Of a DNA stretch of 64,000 nucleotides, positions 46,607 to 58,579 are shown one piece after another. This stretch comes from an uncultured Pseudomonadota bacterium (GTDB taxonomy: Bacteria; Pseudomonadota; Gammaproteobacteria; Burkholderiales; Rhodocyclaceae): the NCBI GenBank assembly GCA_903870055.1, contig CAIQBG010000048.1:96597-160596 (forward strand), in the 5' to 3' direction. Each line of letters begins with the position of its first letter. Position 1 is the stretch's first letter. The notes beneath the pieces are model-generated. The model did no database searches. It saw only the letters and a program-made list of their open reading frames with translations, and was not told the DNA's origin. Both the position numbers and the translations under genes were made by a program.

Positions 46607-47369
46607 ACTGACGATGCGTCATTGGCTGGCAGCGCTTGCGCTGGCGGTCAGTATGACCGGGTGCGCAACCACTGAAAATGCGAATCCCCGCGACCCGTGG
46701 GAAGGCTATAACCGCGGTATGTTCCAGGTGAACGAAGCAGTAGATACGGTCTTGATTAAACCGATCGCAGTGTCCTATGACTTCATCATGCCAGAACCGC
46801 TAAGAATTCTGGTCACCAACTTTTTTTCGAATATTGGCGATGTGATGATCGGTGTTAACGATATCTTGCAGGGGCGTGGCGAGCAAGCCTTTAACGATCT
46901 GGGTCGCGTAGTGATTAATACGACGCTGGGTTTTGGTGGTCTCTTTGACGTGGCGGGTAATGCGGGTTGGTACAAGAATGACAATGACTTCGGCGTGACC
47001 TTTGGCCGTTGGGGTGTGCCTGCCGGACCGTATTTCGTTTTGCCAATACTGGGGCCAAGCGATGTGCGAGACACCTTTGGCTGGGCGGCTGATCTGGCCG
47101 CTAGTCCGCTAGACCTTGTTCTTCGTGATCCGACAGCCTATTACATTGCCTGGGGCGCTAGATTCCTGAATACCCGGGCGAATCTGTTGCCGGCAGAAAA
47201 GATCATCGAAGAAGCAGCTACGGATAAATATAGTTATTTGCGCGATGCGTTCATGCAGAACCGGCTGAATCTGATTTATGACGGGGCACCTCCTGGATTA
47301 GACGGTGACATTGAACCTGAGTCAGCGGTTAAGACACCGACTGATGACGGAAAAATCAGTCAGCAGTAG
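46590..47369 (+). CDS. mlaA: Outer-membrane lipoprotein MlaA (VacJ)
   Basis: 259 aa. Signal peptide with lipobox SMTGC, then the VacJ domain: DPWEGYNRGMFQVNEAVD, NFFSNIGDVMIGVNDILQG, DFGVTFGRWGVPAGPYFVLPILGPS and RDTFGWAADL. MlaA sits in the outer membrane with porins and removes mislocalised phospholipids from the outer leaflet. In E. coli it is encoded elsewhere; here it is inside the operon between mlaD and mlaC, a common betaproteobacterial arrangement. Confidence 0.95.
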   Translation: MQVLSKLTMRHWLAALALAVSMTGCATTENANPRDPWEGYNRGMFQVNEAVDTVLIKPIAVSYDFIMPEPLRILVTNFFSNIGDVMIGVNDILQGRGEQAFNDLGRVVINTTLGFGGLFDVAGNAGWYKNDNDFGVTFGRWGVPAGPYFVLPILGPSDVRDTFGWAADLAASPLDLVLRDPTAYYIAWGARFLNTRANLLPAEKIIEEAATDKYSYLRDAFMQNRLNLIYDGAPPGLDGDIEPESAVKTPTDDGKISQQ

Positions 47370-47402
47370 AATGTGAAATCTGCTTTCAAAAGGGTTAAAT
47401 CC

Positions 47403-48035
47403 ATGATGTTGTTGCATATTCGTAAGTTATTCCTGGTGTTCGGCTTGATGCTGGCAACTTTGGCGCATGCCGAAGTAGTCCCGCCTGATGTGCTCGTCAA
47501 GCAGATTACAGAGGAGACCTATGTCTATGTAAATCAGGATCCGGCCCTACAAAAGGGTGATATCTCCAAACTGGTGGAATGGGCAGAGAAGTCGATTCTC
47601 AATCAGTTTGATTTCAATCGGATGACGAGCCTGGCAGTGGGTAAGGATTGGCGCCAAGCTTCACCTGAACAAAAAAAGCTGCTGGTCGCAGAGTTTCGCA
47701 AACTGTTGATTCGTACTTTCGCTAATGCTTTCATTGGTATCAAGAAAGAGCAGCGGATGGAATACAAGCCGTTTAAATTAAATCCGGAAGACCAGACCGC
47801 GGTTGTTAAAACTTTAATCATCAAGCCGGGTGCAAAACCGCTTGATGTGAACTTCAGCCTAGAAAAGATGACGGATGGTTGGAAGGTCTTTGACGTGACG
47901 TTGGCGGGCGTTTCAATGATCACGAATTATCGTGATGCTTTTACACAGGAAATCCACAATAACGGTACGGATGGCCTGATCAAAATGCTGGCAGAGAAAA
48001 ATAAGCAGCTAGAGTCGAAGGGCAGGGCTTCCTGA
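47403..48035 (+). CDS. mlaC: Periplasmic phospholipid-binding protein MlaC
   Basis: 210 aa from ATG 47403, with AAAGGG about 9 bases upstream; a GTG at 47373 would add ten residues. Signal peptide ends at LAHA-EVV. The mature Tol-Tgr/MlaC domain has FDFNRMTSLAVGKDWRQASPEQ, FRKLLIRTFANA and VFDVTLAGVSMITNYRDAF. It shuttles phospholipid across the periplasm between MlaA and MlaFEDB. Confidence 0.94.
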   Translation: MMLLHIRKLFLVFGLMLATLAHAEVVPPDVLVKQITEETYVYVNQDPALQKGDISKLVEWAEKSILNQFDFNRMTSLAVGKDWRQASPEQKKLLVAEFRKLLIRTFANAFIGIKKEQRMEYKPFKLNPEDQTAVVKTLIIKPGAKPLDVNFSLEKMTDGWKVFDVTLAGVSMITNYRDAFTQEIHNNGTDGLIKMLAEKNKQLESKGRAS

Positions 48036-48045
48036 GCCGCCATTC

Positions 48046-48327
48046 ATGATAGGAATACAGCGACACGATAACGGTCAGCGTCTGGAAATCCGGGGTGATA
48101 TGACCGTTGCTGAAGTGCCAGGTCTCTTGCGGGCACTGAATCGAAAGGATCACATCCTTCATGTCGATATGGCGGCCGTAGGCCGTGTTGATTCCTCCGC
48201 ATTGTCTGTTTTGTTGGCCTGTAGCCGTTCAGCCCGTGGGGCAACGGTGACGGTGCATCATGCACCACCGGCATTGCGAGCGCTCAGTGATTTGTACGGC
48301 CTGCAGACCTTGTTCCGGGTAGTTTGA
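48046..48327 (+). CDS. mlaB: MlaB, STAS-domain subunit
   Basis: 93 aa single STAS domain (RLEIRGDMTVAEVPGLLRAL, HVDMAAVGRVDSSALSVLL). D49-S50-S51 occupies the position of the DSAG-type STAS loop that contacts MlaF. It stabilises the MlaFE complex. Placed 10 bases after mlaC and 4 bases before the ABC exporter ATPase. Confidence 0.92.
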   Translation: MIGIQRHDNGQRLEIRGDMTVAEVPGLLRALNRKDHILHVDMAAVGRVDSSALSVLLACSRSARGATVTVHHAPPALRALSDLYGLQTLFRVV

Positions 48328-48331
48328 CCGG

Positions 48332-49270
48332 GTGAGCCTCTCCGCTGTATCCGTAAGGCAGGTTTCCAAAACCTTTGCCCGGACGAGACAACCTGTTCAT
48401 GCACTGCATGACGTATCCCTAGAAATTGAAGCGGGCGAGTTCTTCGGATTGCTTGGCCCCAACGGTGCCGGTAAAACGACACTTATTTCCTGCATGGCAG
48501 GACTTTGCCGTCAGGATGCAGGGAGTATCCATGTTCTTGGGCATGACACGCGCAGTGACTATCGCGCGGCTCGACGTTCGCTGGGTGTGGTCCCTCAGGA
48601 ATTGGTTTTTGATCCCTTCTTTTCGGTGCGCGAGATTCTTCGTTTGCAGTCCGGCTATTTCGGCATCAAGCAGAATGACGCCTGGATTGATGAATTGCTG
48701 TCCGAGCTAGATCTATCAGACAAAGCTGATCATTCAATGCGCAGCCTATCAGGCGGCATGAAGCGCCGGGTACTGGTTGCTCAGGCGCTGGTGCATCGCC
48801 CGCCGGTGATTATTCTGGATGAGCCAACAGCGGGCGTGGACGTGGCATTGCGCCAAGGCTTATGGCACTTTATTCGTCGCCTTAACCGTGACGGGCACAC
48901 GATTATTCTGACAACGCACTATCTGGAAGAAGCTGAGGCGCTGTGTGGGCGCTTGGCCCTTATGCGTTCGGGTGAAATCTGCGCGTTGGAAAAGACAGAA
49001 ACACTGATCCGCCAGTTTGCGAAACATCGTCTGACCGTGCGCTTGTCAGAGGGCGGGTTTTTGCCTCCGCTGCTGGCGGCATCGGCTCAGGCATTGCCGG
49101 ATGTGGAGCGCTCCTGGCAGTGGACGCTGGACGAATTATCCGACATTGAATCGGTACTCTCGGCATTGCGCGAGTCTGGTTGCCGGCTGGAGGATATGAG
49201 TATTTCGCCGCCGGATCTGGAAACCGCTTTCCTGAAATTTATGGATAACGGTGTAGAGGAAACCGCGTGA
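48332..49270 (+). CDS. ABC-2 type exporter ATP-binding protein, YadG-like
   Basis: 312 aa from GTG 48332. Walker A GPNGAGKTT, Q-loop VVPQELVFDPFFSV, signature SLSGGMKRRVLVAQAL, Walker B IILDEPTAGVD and LTTHYLEEAEAL. The FDPFFSVREILRLQSGYFG block resembles the YadG branch. The C-terminal ~80 residues form a small accessory domain. It overlaps the permease gene by four bases. The pair regularly follows the mla genes in Betaproteobacteria; substrate unknown. Confidence 0.92.
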   Translation: MSLSAVSVRQVSKTFARTRQPVHALHDVSLEIEAGEFFGLLGPNGAGKTTLISCMAGLCRQDAGSIHVLGHDTRSDYRAARRSLGVVPQELVFDPFFSVREILRLQSGYFGIKQNDAWIDELLSELDLSDKADHSMRSLSGGMKRRVLVAQALVHRPPVIILDEPTAGVDVALRQGLWHFIRRLNRDGHTIILTTHYLEEAEALCGRLALMRSGEICALEKTETLIRQFAKHRLTVRLSEGGFLPPLLAASAQALPDVERSWQWTLDELSDIESVLSALRESGCRLEDMSISPPDLETAFLKFMDNGVEETA

Positions 49271-50019
49271 CCGAGTTTCTGACCCTGTTACGTAAAGAGC
49301 TCCTGCGTTTCTGGAAGGTAGGCTTCCAGACAGTTTGCGCGCCGGTACTGACTGCTTTGCTTTATCTGATGATTTTTTCCCAGGTGCTGGATAACCATGT
49401 TCAGGTTTACGGGGTGCGCTATACGGCTTTTTTGATCCCGGGTCTGGTGATGATGTCGGTGCTGCAGAATGCCTTTGCCAATAGCTCCTCCTCATTGATT
49501 CAATCAAAAATTACGGGGAATCTGGTTTTTGTACTTCTGACCCCGATTTCGAATGTGCAATTCTTTGTGGCATACCTTCTGGCCGCGACGATCCGCGGTG
49601 CGGTTGTCGGCAGTGGTGTCCTACTAGCGACCTGTTGGGTAGGGGGCTTAAACCTGGCTGAACCGTTGTGGATTCTTGTGTTTACACTCCTTGGCGGGGC
49701 TTTAATGGGTGCGCTGGGTCTGATTGCCGGCATGTGGGCCGAGAAATTCGATCAACTGGCCGCTTTCCAGAATTTTTTAATTCTGCCGCTCACAATGCTG
49801 TCTGGGGTCTTCTACTCGGTACAATCTCTCCCTGCGTTCTGGCAGGAACTGTCCCGGATGAACCCGCTGTTCTATCTGATTGACGGTTTCCGTTATGGAT
49901 TCTTTGCGGTATCCGATGCCTCGCCCTGGCTCAGCTTTGGCGTTGCGCTCGGTTTTACCGCTGTGATTGGTTTATTAAGTTTTATCTTACTGGTGCGTGG
50001 CTATAAGCTACGTACTTAA
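49267..50019 (+). CDS. ABC-2 type exporter permease, YadH-like
   Basis: 250 aa with six hydrophobic helices, the ABC-2 permease pattern: RFWKVGFQTVCAPVLTALLYLMIF, FLIPGLVMMSVLQNAFANSSSSLIQSK (shown only as landmark start and end: FLIPGLVMM, SLIQSK), LTPISN, and MNPLFYLIDGFRYGF. Begins with GTG inside the ATPase gene stop (GTGA). Partner of 48332-49270. Confidence 0.92.
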   Translation: MTEFLTLLRKELLRFWKVGFQTVCAPVLTALLYLMIFSQVLDNHVQVYGVRYTAFLIPGLVMMSVLQNAFANSSSSLIQSKITGNLVFVLLTPISNVQFFVAYLLAATIRGAVVGSGVLLATCWVGGLNLAEPLWILVFTLLGGALMGALGLIAGMWAEKFDQLAAFQNFLILPLTMLSGVFYSVQSLPAFWQELSRMNPLFYLIDGFRYGFFAVSDASPWLSFGVALGFTAVIGLLSFILLVRGYKLRT

Positions 50020-50031
50020 CAGGATTTGGTT

Positions 50032-51529
<1,498 letters not shown>

Positions 51530-51586
51530 AATACGGGTTTGGTTGCCTTTGGCGCCACTCCTGCTTTGAACTGATTGGAATTCGCT

Positions 51587-52252
51587 GTGAGTCGTAATAA
51601 CTGCGGTATCACCATTGCCCTGTCGAAGGGCCGCATTCTTGAAGAAACACTTCCGCTCCTTGAAGCGGCAGGTATCTTGCCGACGGAAGATCCGGAGTCT
51701 TCGCGCAAACTGATTCTGCCAACGCAGGATCCGGATGTGCGCATTGTGATCGTACGCGCTACTGATGTGCCGACCTATGTGCAATATGGCGCAGCTGATA
51801 TCGGTATCGCTGGCAAGGATGTGCTCATTGAACATGGCGGTCAGGGCTTGTACGAACCGCTTGACCTTCAAATTGCCCGTTGCAAGATGATGGTTGCCGT
51901 ATCCGAAGGTTTTGATTATGCGGCTGCCGTTAAGCCGGGTAGCCGTCTACGGGTAGCAACCAAGTACGTCAATATTGCACGTGAACACTTCGCCGCCAAA
52001 GGCGTTCACATTGATCTGATTAAGCTCTATGGTTCGATGGAGCTGGGCCCGCTGGTTGGTTTGTCGGATGCGATTGTTGATCTGGTTTCTTCAGGCAATA
52101 CGCTACGCGCCAATAATCTGCAGGCCGTAGAAGAGGTGATGCCAATTTCGTCGCGCCTTGTGGTTAATCCGGCTGCGCTGAAGCTTAAGCACGAACGCCT
52201 GCAGCGCATCCTCACTGATTTTGAAGGCGCCGTAGCACGTCAGGCCGCCTGA
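51587..52252 (+). CDS. hisG: ATP phosphoribosyltransferase, short form
   Basis: 221 aa from GTG 51587 with GGA 7 bases upstream. Catalyses the first step of histidine synthesis, ATP + PRPP to [46 protein letters not shown] and [14 protein letters not shown] (PRPP loop) are present. It lacks the C-terminal regulatory domain of long HisG, so it should need HisZ for activity and feedback; hisZ is not in this window. Confidence 0.95.
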   Translation: MSRNNCGITIALSKGRILEETLPLLEAAGILPTEDPESSRKLILPTQDPDVRIVIVRATDVPTYVQYGAADIGIAGKDVLIEHGGQGLYEPLDLQIARCKMMVAVSEGFDYAAAVKPGSRLRVATKYVNIAREHFAAKGVHIDLIKLYGSMELGPLVGLSDAIVDLVSSGNTLRANNLQAVEEVMPISSRLVVNPAALKLKHERLQRILTDFEGAVARQAA

Positions 52253-52265
52253 TTTGGAGAACGCC

Positions 52266-53564
52266 GTGAAGATCCGCCGTCTAAGCACCCGATCGTTTCA
52301 TTTTGATGCTGAATTAAAAGGCTTGCTGGCACTGGAAGCTGAGCAGGATGCCAGCATTGAGCGTACGGTGGTCGAGATTCTTTCGGATATCCGTCAGCGT
52401 GGTGATGCTGCGCTACTTGAATACACCCGTAAATTTGATCACCTGGATGTGCATGATGCGCATCATCTGGAACTGCCACAGGCTGAGTTGCAAGCGGCTC
52501 TAGCCGCTCTGCCTCAAGATCAGCGTCTTGCCCTGGAAACGGCTGCGCAACGTATTCGCGCCTTCCATGAACGTCAGCGTATCGAAGGTTGGACCTATAC
52601 CGAGGCGGATGGCACGGTGCTCGGTCAGCGTGTGACCCCGCTGGATCGCGTTGGTTTGTATGTGCCGGGTGGCAAGGCGGCTTATCCCTCTTCTGTACTG
52701 ATGAACGCGATTCCAGCCAAAGTGGCGGGTGTGCAGGAACTCATCATGGTGGTGCCAACGCCGGGTGGTGAGCGTAATCCCCTCGTGCTAGCTGCTGCGG
52801 CCATTGCCGGTGTTGATCGGGTCTTTACCATTGGCGGTGCGCAGGCGGTTGGTGCATTGGCTTATGGCACAGAAACTGTGCCGCAAGTCGACAAGATCGT
52901 CGGCCCGGGCAATGCTTATGTGGCCAATGCCAAGCGTCACGTTTTCGGTACGGTAGGTATCGACATGATTGCGGGCCCTTCGGAAATTCTGGTGATTGCG
53001 GATGGCAGCTCACCGGCAGACTGGGTAGCGATGGATCTGTTTTCCCAGGCAGAGCATGACGAACTGGCGCAATCGATTCTGATTTGCCCGGATGCGGCTT
53101 ATCTGGATGCCGTTACTGAAAGTATTAACCGTCTACTGCCGCAGATGCCACGCGCCGATGTGATTCGTACATCGCTGACCGATCGTGGCGCGCTGATTCT
53201 CGTGAAGGATCTGGCTGAGGCGTGTGAAATCAGTAACCGTATCGCACCTGAGCACCTCGAGTTATCGGTGCAAGATCCTCAGGCACTGGTGCCTCAGATT
53301 CGTCATGCGGGCGCGATCTTTATGGGTGCTTATAGCTCCGAATCATTGGGCGATTATTGCGCGGGGCCGAACCATGTGTTGCCAACTTCTGGCAGTGCCC
53401 GGTTTTCGTCACCGCTGGGTGTTTATGATTTCCAGAAGCGTAGCAGCCTGATTCATGTGTCCCAGGCGGGCGCCCAGACGCTGGGGCGTATTGCATCGAG
53501 CCTGGCTGAAGGCGAGGGGCTTACCGCACATGCCCGCTCCGCAGATTTCAGAATCGGTCACTAA
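52266..53564 (+). CDS. hisD: Histidinol dehydrogenase
   Basis: 432 aa from GTG 52266, preceded by GGAG at 6 bases; a TTG 12 bases upstream is less likely. Zinc enzyme oxidising L-histidinol to histidine in two steps. [56 protein letters not shown] and GPNHVLPT are all intact. Its end overlaps the first chromate-transporter gene by 35 bases. Confidence 0.96.
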   Translation: MKIRRLSTRSFHFDAELKGLLALEAEQDASIERTVVEILSDIRQRGDAALLEYTRKFDHLDVHDAHHLELPQAELQAALAALPQDQRLALETAAQRIRAFHERQRIEGWTYTEADGTVLGQRVTPLDRVGLYVPGGKAAYPSSVLMNAIPAKVAGVQELIMVVPTPGGERNPLVLAAAAIAGVDRVFTIGGAQAVGALAYGTETVPQVDKIVGPGNAYVANAKRHVFGTVGIDMIAGPSEILVIADGSSPADWVAMDLFSQAEHDELAQSILICPDAAYLDAVTESINRLLPQMPRADVIRTSLTDRGALILVKDLAEACEISNRIAPEHLELSVQDPQALVPQIRHAGAIFMGAYSSESLGDYCAGPNHVLPTSGSARFSSPLGVYDFQKRSSLIHVSQAGAQTLGRIASSLAEGEGLTAHARSADFRIGH

Positions 53565-54111
53565 GTCGACGCCAACCCCTGCCGCCCTGTTTTTTGGGTT
53601 TAGCCGAGTAGGACTATCCGGGTTTGGTGGCGTCTTACCGTGGGCGCGTCGGCTACTCGTAGAGACAGAGGGTTGGCTCACGGCTGAAGAATTCAATGTC
53701 TTACTAGGGCTATGTCAGTTCCTGCCCGGCCCGAATGTCGTTAACCTGGCCGTTGCTGTCGGGGTTCGTTTCTGTGGCTGGTATGGCGCGGTGGCCGGTG
53801 CGCTAGGCTTGATGCTTGGGCCGTTTCTTATCGCACTGCTACTCGGGTTGCTCTACGATAAATATGGGGAGCTGCCAGCGATTCAATCCATGTTGCATGG
53901 GATTACGCTGGTGGGTGCCGGGCTGATTATTGCCACGGGCCTGCGCATGGGCTTGAACGTCAAGAACCGATGGGTTTATTGGCCATTCGCGGCCGCAGCA
54001 TTTGTGGGTATTACATTGCTACATTGGCCATTGCCAGCAGTGATGTTGGGTGGCGCTGCACTGACCATCGCTTTGAGCTGGTACCGCCTGAGTCAGGAGG
54101 CCAAAGCATGA
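53530..54111 (+). CDS. Chromate transporter (CHR) half-size subunit 1
   Basis: 193 aa from ATG 53530 ([10 protein letters not shown]), within the 3' end of hisD. One CHR domain: [45 protein letters not shown]. Single-domain CHR proteins work as pairs, equivalent to one full-size ChrA; whether the substrate is chromate, sulfate or another anion is unknown. It overlaps the second half-gene by 4 bases. It interrupts the usual hisD-hisC-hisB order. Confidence 0.88.
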   Translation: MPAPQISESVTKSTPTPAALFFGFSRVGLSGFGGVLPWARRLLVETEGWLTAEEFNVLLGLCQFLPGPNVVNLAVAVGVRFCGWYGAVAGALGLMLGPFLIALLLGLLYDKYGELPAIQSMLHGITLVGAGLIIATGLRMGLNVKNRWVYWPFAAAAFVGITLLHWPLPAVMLGGAALTIALSWYRLSQEAKA

Positions 54112-54629
54112 TCTTGTTGGCTGAACTGTTTATCAGCTTTTTTCTCGTCGCCTTTGTTTCCTTTGGTGGTGCTTCTGCGGTGATTCCGGAATTGTTCCGT
54201 ATTGCCGTGATCGAGCACGCCTGGATGGATGCCCGCACATTTACCGAACTCTTTGCCATTGCGCAGGCGGCACCTGGGCCAAATGTTCTAATCGTTACGT
54301 TGATTGGCCAGCATGTGGATGGCTGGCAAGGCGCGTTCTGGGCAACGCTCGGTATGTGTTTGCCGATGAGTCTTCTGGTAGGCCTGCTGTTCAAGCATTG
54401 GGACAAGCTTCAGCACTGGCGTGGGCGCGCTGCTATTCAATTGGGCGTGGCACCGATGGCGGTGGGTCTGGTGCTGGCTTCCGGCGCGTTAATTGCCCGT
54501 TCAGCCGAACCTGGTTTGCTGGGTCTTTTGCTGTTGGTGCTGACTATTGCGGTGAACCTTAAGACCAAGCTCCACCCCCTATGGCTAATCCTGCTTGGGG
54601 GTGTGCTGGGTTTGACGGGACTGTTGTAA
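54108..54629 (+). CDS. Chromate transporter (CHR) half-size subunit 2
   Basis: 173 aa from ATG 54108, with a full AGGAGG ribosome-binding site 7 bases upstream. Second CHR domain: FLVAFVSFGGASAVIPEL, FAIAQAAPGPNVLIVTLIG. It lacks the N-terminal extension of subunit 1, so the pair has opposite-topology character expected of short CHR pairs. Its stop is 3 bases from the end of the convergent hisC. Confidence 0.88.
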   Translation: MILLAELFISFFLVAFVSFGGASAVIPELFRIAVIEHAWMDARTFTELFAIAQAAPGPNVLIVTLIGQHVDGWQGAFWATLGMCLPMSLLVGLLFKHWDKLQHWRGRAAIQLGVAPMAVGLVLASGALIARSAEPGLLGLLLLVLTIAVNLKTKLHPLWLILLGGVLGLTGLL

Positions 54630-54632
54630 GGC

Positions 54633-55691
54633 TTAGGTCAGAATTTCTTTCAGTGCTTCAATCAAGGCATTGCATTCAGCTTCAGTGCCGATCGTAATGC
54701 GCAAGTGTTGGTCAATTCGAGGCAAGCGGAAGTGACGCACGATAATGGCGCGTTCACGAAGTGCCAGGGCCAATTCGCTAGCATCTCGTTGCGGATGCCT
54801 TGCAAAAACGAAATTGGCCGCAGATGGCACCACATCAAAGCCAAGAGCGGTTAATTGTTCGGTTACCCAGGCTCGACTGGCCATAATCCGCTGGCGGTCG
54901 TGCTCAAAACCGGCTTTGTCTTGCATCGCGGCGATGGCACCAGCGCTGGCTAGGCGATCGACAGGGTAGGAGTTAAAGCTGTTCTTAATGCGCTCCAGCC
55001 CAGCTAGCAGCTCTGGCTGGCCGATGGCAAAGCCAACGCGCAGGCCTGCTAGTGCACGGGATTTAGAGAAGGTTTGCACGACCAGTAGGTTGGCGTGATC
55101 CTTTACCAGGGGGATGGCTGTCTCGGCACCGAAATCCACATAGGCTTCATCGACCACGATGACACGATCCGGGAGGCGACGGCAGAGCTTGGTAATCGCT
55201 TCGAGGCTGACGGTTCGGCCGGTGGGTGCATTAGGATTCGGGAAAATGACGGCGCCAGCATGGTCTGGCACTTTATCCAGATCAAGGGCAAAGTCTGCCT
55301 CCAGCGCAATATGCTCGGCACGGATACCATTTAGCTGGGAATAGACAGGGTAGAAGCTATATGTGATGTCCGGATAAACCAGCTGGCCGTCATGATTAAG
55401 CAGGGCCTGGAAGGCGAACGCCAGAATTTCGTCAGATCCGTTGCCAGCAAAGACGTGGTCCCGGGCGATGCCGTAATAGTCGGCAATGGCCTGGCGTAGG
55501 GCTGTGGAATCCGGATCCGGGTACAGGCGCAGGTCGCCCGTGGTGGCGGCATGAATGGCTTCCAATACGCTGGGCGAGGGCGGATAAGGGCACTCGTTGG
55601 TATTGAGTTTGATCAGGTTCGCCAGTTTGGGCTGTTCGCCCGGCGTGTAAGGGGTCAGGTCGTGGACGACCTTGCTCCAGAATCGGCTCAT
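54633..55691 (-). CDS. hisC: Histidinol-phosphate aminotransferase, inverted within the his cluster
   Basis: 352 aa class I PLP aminotransferase converting imidazole-acetol phosphate to histidinol phosphate. [42 protein letters not shown] and the PLP lysine K210 in [16 protein letters not shown] are present. All other his genes here are on the plus strand; hisC points the opposite way and is divergent from hisB. The enzyme is intact, so it must have its own promoter in the 74-base hisC-hisB spacer. Confidence 0.95.
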   Translation of the reverse strand: MSRFWSKVVHDLTPYTPGEQPKLANLIKLNTNECPYPPSPSVLEAIHAATTGDLRLYPDPDSTALRQAIADYYGIARDHVFAGNGSDEILAFAFQALLNHDGQLVYPDITYSFYPVYSQLNGIRAEHIALEADFALDLDKVPDHAGAVIFPNPNAPTGRTVSLEAITKLCRRLPDRVIVVDEAYVDFGAETAIPLVKDHANLLVVQTFSKSRALAGLRVGFAIGQPELLAGLERIKNSFNSYPVDRLASAGAIAAMQDKAGFEHDRQRIMASRAWVTEQLTALGFDVVPSAANFVFARHPQRDASELALALRERAIIVRHFRLPRIDQHLRITIGTEAECNALIEALKEILT

Positions 55692-55765
55692 GGATCTTCA
55701 ACTTCCTAAATACAAAGGCGCTCCGATGGTATCATGACGTTCAAACTCACTTGAACTGCAAAATC

Positions 55766-56353
55766 ATGCGGCAAGCCACGATTCAGCGCGACACACTCGA
55801 AACCCAGATTTCCGTCCAGATTAATCTCGACGGGTCGGGCAAGGCAGACCTTGCAACCGGCGTTCCTTTTCTGGACCACATGCTCGACCAGATTGCCCGT
55901 CACGGGTTGATTGACCTTACGGTTAAGGCAACCGGTGATCTGCACATCGATGCCCACCACACGGTTGAAGATATTGGCATCACCCTCGGTCAGGCATTTG
56001 CCGAAGCTGTAGGCGATAAAAAGGGCATCGTTCGTTACGGCCATGCTTATGTGCCGCTTGATGAGGCGCTGTCACGTGTTGTGATCGACTTGTCGGGCCG
56101 TCCGGGCTTGGTGTTGAATGTCCCTTTCAAGCGCGCCTGGATCGGGCAGTTTGATGTCGACCTCTTTTCGGAGTTCTTCCATGGTTTTGTAAACCATGCG
56201 AAGGTGACGCTGCACATCGATAATCTGCGTGGCGAAAATGCCCACCATCAGGCCGAGACAGTATTCAAGGCTTTTGGTCGTGCGTTGCGTATGGCCATTG
56301 CACCTGATGCGCGTCAAGGCAATGTGATTCCCTCGACCAAGGGTTCGCTCTGA
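55766..56353 (+). CDS. hisB: Imidazoleglycerol-phosphate dehydratase
   Basis: 195 aa from ATG 55766 ([10 protein letters not shown]), monofunctional form without the phosphatase domain of enterobacterial HisB. Metal-binding histidine clusters [38 protein letters not shown] and [18 protein letters not shown] are intact. It dehydrates imidazole-glycerol phosphate. First gene of the downstream his block hisBHAFIE. Confidence 0.96.
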   Translation: MRQATIQRDTLETQISVQINLDGSGKADLATGVPFLDHMLDQIARHGLIDLTVKATGDLHIDAHHTVEDIGITLGQAFAEAVGDKKGIVRYGHAYVPLDEALSRVVIDLSGRPGLVLNVPFKRAWIGQFDVDLFSEFFHGFVNHAKVTLHIDNLRGENAHHQAETVFKAFGRALRMAIAPDARQGNVIPSTKGSL

Positions 56354-56357
56354 TCCC

Positions 56358-57005
56358 ATGACCAACCGTATTGCTGTTGTTGACTATGGCATGGGCAACC
56401 TGCGCTCGGTCGAGCAGGCGTTGTGTCATGTCGCGGGCGAGTCTGAAGTCGTCCTGGCTTCAACCCCGGATCTGATCGAATCGGCAGACCGAGTGGTATT
56501 CCCAGGGCAGGGCGCGATGCGCGATTGCATGGCGGAGCTCGATACCCGTGATTTGCGCCAGGCCGTGATTGATGCCGCAGCCAGCAAGCCTTTTTTAGGT
56601 ATCTGTATTGGATTGCAGATGCTGTTTGAACACAGCGAAGAAGGTGATGCCGCCGGGCTGGGTATTCTTCCCGGCCAAGTAAAACGTTTTGCCGCCGACC
56701 TCAAAGGTGCCGATGGCCTGCGTTTGAAAGTCCCGCACATGGGCTGGAATCAGGTCGTTCAGACAAAGCCGCATGAGCTATGGAGCGGCATTGATGATCA
56801 GGCCTTCTTCTATTTCGTTCACAGTTACCATGTGGTGCCGGATGATGCCGGCATTGTGGTCGGGCAGACAGACTATGGTTACCCGTTCACCGCTGCAGTA
56901 GCGCGCGATAATGTTTTTGCCATTCAGTGCCACCCGGAAAAGAGTGCACGGGATGGTTTGCAATTGCTTCGTAATTTTGTTGGCTGGAACCCAGCGCTTG
57001 CGTAA
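56358..57005 (+). CDS. hisH: Imidazole glycerol phosphate synthase glutaminase subunit
   Basis: 215 aa class I glutamine amidotransferase that feeds ammonia to His[13 protein letters not shown] at the start, nucleophile in [18 protein letters not shown], and the His/Glu pair in IQCHPEKS. Four bases after hisB. Confidence 0.96.
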   Translation: MTNRIAVVDYGMGNLRSVEQALCHVAGESEVVLASTPDLIESADRVVFPGQGAMRDCMAELDTRDLRQAVIDAAASKPFLGICIGLQMLFEHSEEGDAAGLGILPGQVKRFAADLKGADGLRLKVPHMGWNQVVQTKPHELWSGIDDQAFFYFVHSYHVVPDDAGIVVGQTDYGYPFTAAVARDNVFAIQCHPEKSARDGLQLLRNFVGWNPALA

Positions 57006-57048
57006 GCAGGCGGGTTCTTTGTGATTTCCGATCTGACTTAAAAACATC

Positions 57049-57813
57049 ATGCTGATCATTCCTGCGATTGACCTCAAAGACGGCCAATGTGTACGCCTTA
57101 AACAGGGCCTCATGGAAGACGCCACCGTCTTTAACAACAGCCCCGCCGCGCAAGCCAAGACCTGGCTAGATCAGGGTGCACGTCGTTTGCACCTGGTGGA
57201 TCTGAATGGGGCCTTTGCCGGTAAGCCGGTTAATGATGGCGCCGTGCGGAGCATTCTTGAAGTGGTTGATGGTCGTATTCCCGTTCAACTCGGCGGCGGC
57301 ATTCGCGATCTGGATACCATCGAGCGCTATCTGGATCTGGGTATCAGCTACGTCATTATTGGCACCGCTGCGGTTAAAACCCCCGGCTTCTTGCATGATG
57401 CCTGTAACGCTTTTCCGGGCCACATCATTGTTGGCCTTGATGCCAAGGACGGCAAAGTGGCTGTTGATGGTTGGTCAAAGATCACCGGTCACGATGTGAT
57501 TGATCTGGCTCAGAAGTTCGAAGACTATGGCGTTGAAAGCATTATCTATACCGACATCGGCCGTGACGGCATGCTGACGGGTATCAACGTTGAATCCACG
57601 CAGAAACTAGCACAGGCCTTGAAGATTCCGGTGATTGCCTCGGGTGGACTCACCAATATGGCCGACATTACTGCACTGTGTGCGGTCGAAGCAGACGGTG
57701 TGACCGGTGTTATCGCCGGTCGAGCCATTTATGATGGTTCGCTAGATCTGGGTGCAGCACAGGCAGAAGCCGATCGCTTTGCCAAAGAGGCTGGCCTTGG
57801 CGCCGGGCACTAA
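57049..57813 (+). CDS. hisA: ProFAR isomerase
   Basis: 254 aa half-barrel-duplicated TIM barrel. [15 protein letters not shown] carries the first catalytic Asp (D8) and [17 protein letters not shown] the second; QLGGGIRD and IASGGLTN bind the two phosphates. Isomerises ProFAR to PRFAR. Separated from hisF by 3 bases. Confidence 0.96.
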   Translation: MLIIPAIDLKDGQCVRLKQGLMEDATVFNNSPAAQAKTWLDQGARRLHLVDLNGAFAGKPVNDGAVRSILEVVDGRIPVQLGGGIRDLDTIERYLDLGISYVIIGTAAVKTPGFLHDACNAFPGHIIVGLDAKDGKVAVDGWSKITGHDVIDLAQKFEDYGVESIIYTDIGRDGMLTGINVESTQKLAQALKIPVIASGGLTNMADITALCAVEADGVTGVIAGRAIYDGSLDLGAAQAEADRFAKEAGLGAGH

Positions 57814-57816
57814 GCA

Positions 57817-58575
57817 ATGCTAGCTAAGCGGATCATTCCCTGTCTAGATGTGACGGCGGGTCGCGTGGTTAAAGGCACCAATTTTGTGGGCCTGCGCGAT
57901 GCCGGAGATCCGATAGAAATTGCCCGTCGTTATGATGCGCAGGGCGCCGACGAAATTACCTTCCTGGACATAACTGCCAGCTCGGATCAGCGCGACATTA
58001 TTCTTGAAGTCGTCGAAGCGTGCGCTGCCCAGGTGTTTATTCCGCTCACCGTTGGTGGTGGTGTGCGCCAGGTTGCAGACGTGCGTCGCTTGCTTCATGC
58101 AGGGGCGGATAAAGTTTCGATTAATACCGCCGCGGTGGATCGTCCTGAGCTCGTGCGCGAAGCCTCCGACAAGGTCGGTTCGCAATGCATCGTGGTAGCG
58201 ATTGATGCCAAGCAGGTTGCCCCAGGACGTTGGGAAGTGTTTACCCATGGTGGGCGTAAAGCTACGGGGTTAGATGTAATTACCTGGGCCTGCAAGATGG
58301 CCGAATACGGTGCGGGTGAAATCCTGCTGACCAGCATGGATCGGGATGGCACCTGTGAAGGATTTGATCTGGCATTAACCAGGGCAGTGTCTGATGCGGT
58401 GCCGGTGCCGGTAATCGCCAGTGGCGGTGTTGGCAATCTAGCGCATCTGGCCGATGGTGTGAGCGAAGGCCATGCCTCCGCCGTATTGGCGGCGTCGATC
58501 TTTCATTTTGGACAGCATACCGTTCAGGAGGCTAAAGCCTTCATGAAAGAACGCGGTATCCCTGTCCGACTGTAA
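57817..58575 (+). CDS. hisF: Imidazole glycerol phosphate synthase cyclase subunit
   Basis: 252 aa TIM barrel. [12 protein letters not shown] holds the catalytic Asp at residue 11, and VVAIDAK holds the second Asp near residue 130; PLTVGGGVR and IASGGVGN are phosphate loops. With HisH it makes imidazole-glycerol phosphate and AICAR. Confidence 0.97.
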   Translation: MLAKRIIPCLDVTAGRVVKGTNFVGLRDAGDPIEIARRYDAQGADEITFLDITASSDQRDIILEVVEACAAQVFIPLTVGGGVRQVADVRRLLHAGADKVSINTAAVDRPELVREASDKVGSQCIVVAIDAKQVAPGRWEVFTHGGRKATGLDVITWACKMAEYGAGEILLTSMDRDGTCEGFDLALTRAVSDAVPVPVIASGGVGNLAHLADGVSEGHASAVLAASIFHFGQHTVQEAKAFMKERGIPVRL

Positions 58576-58579
58576 TGCC

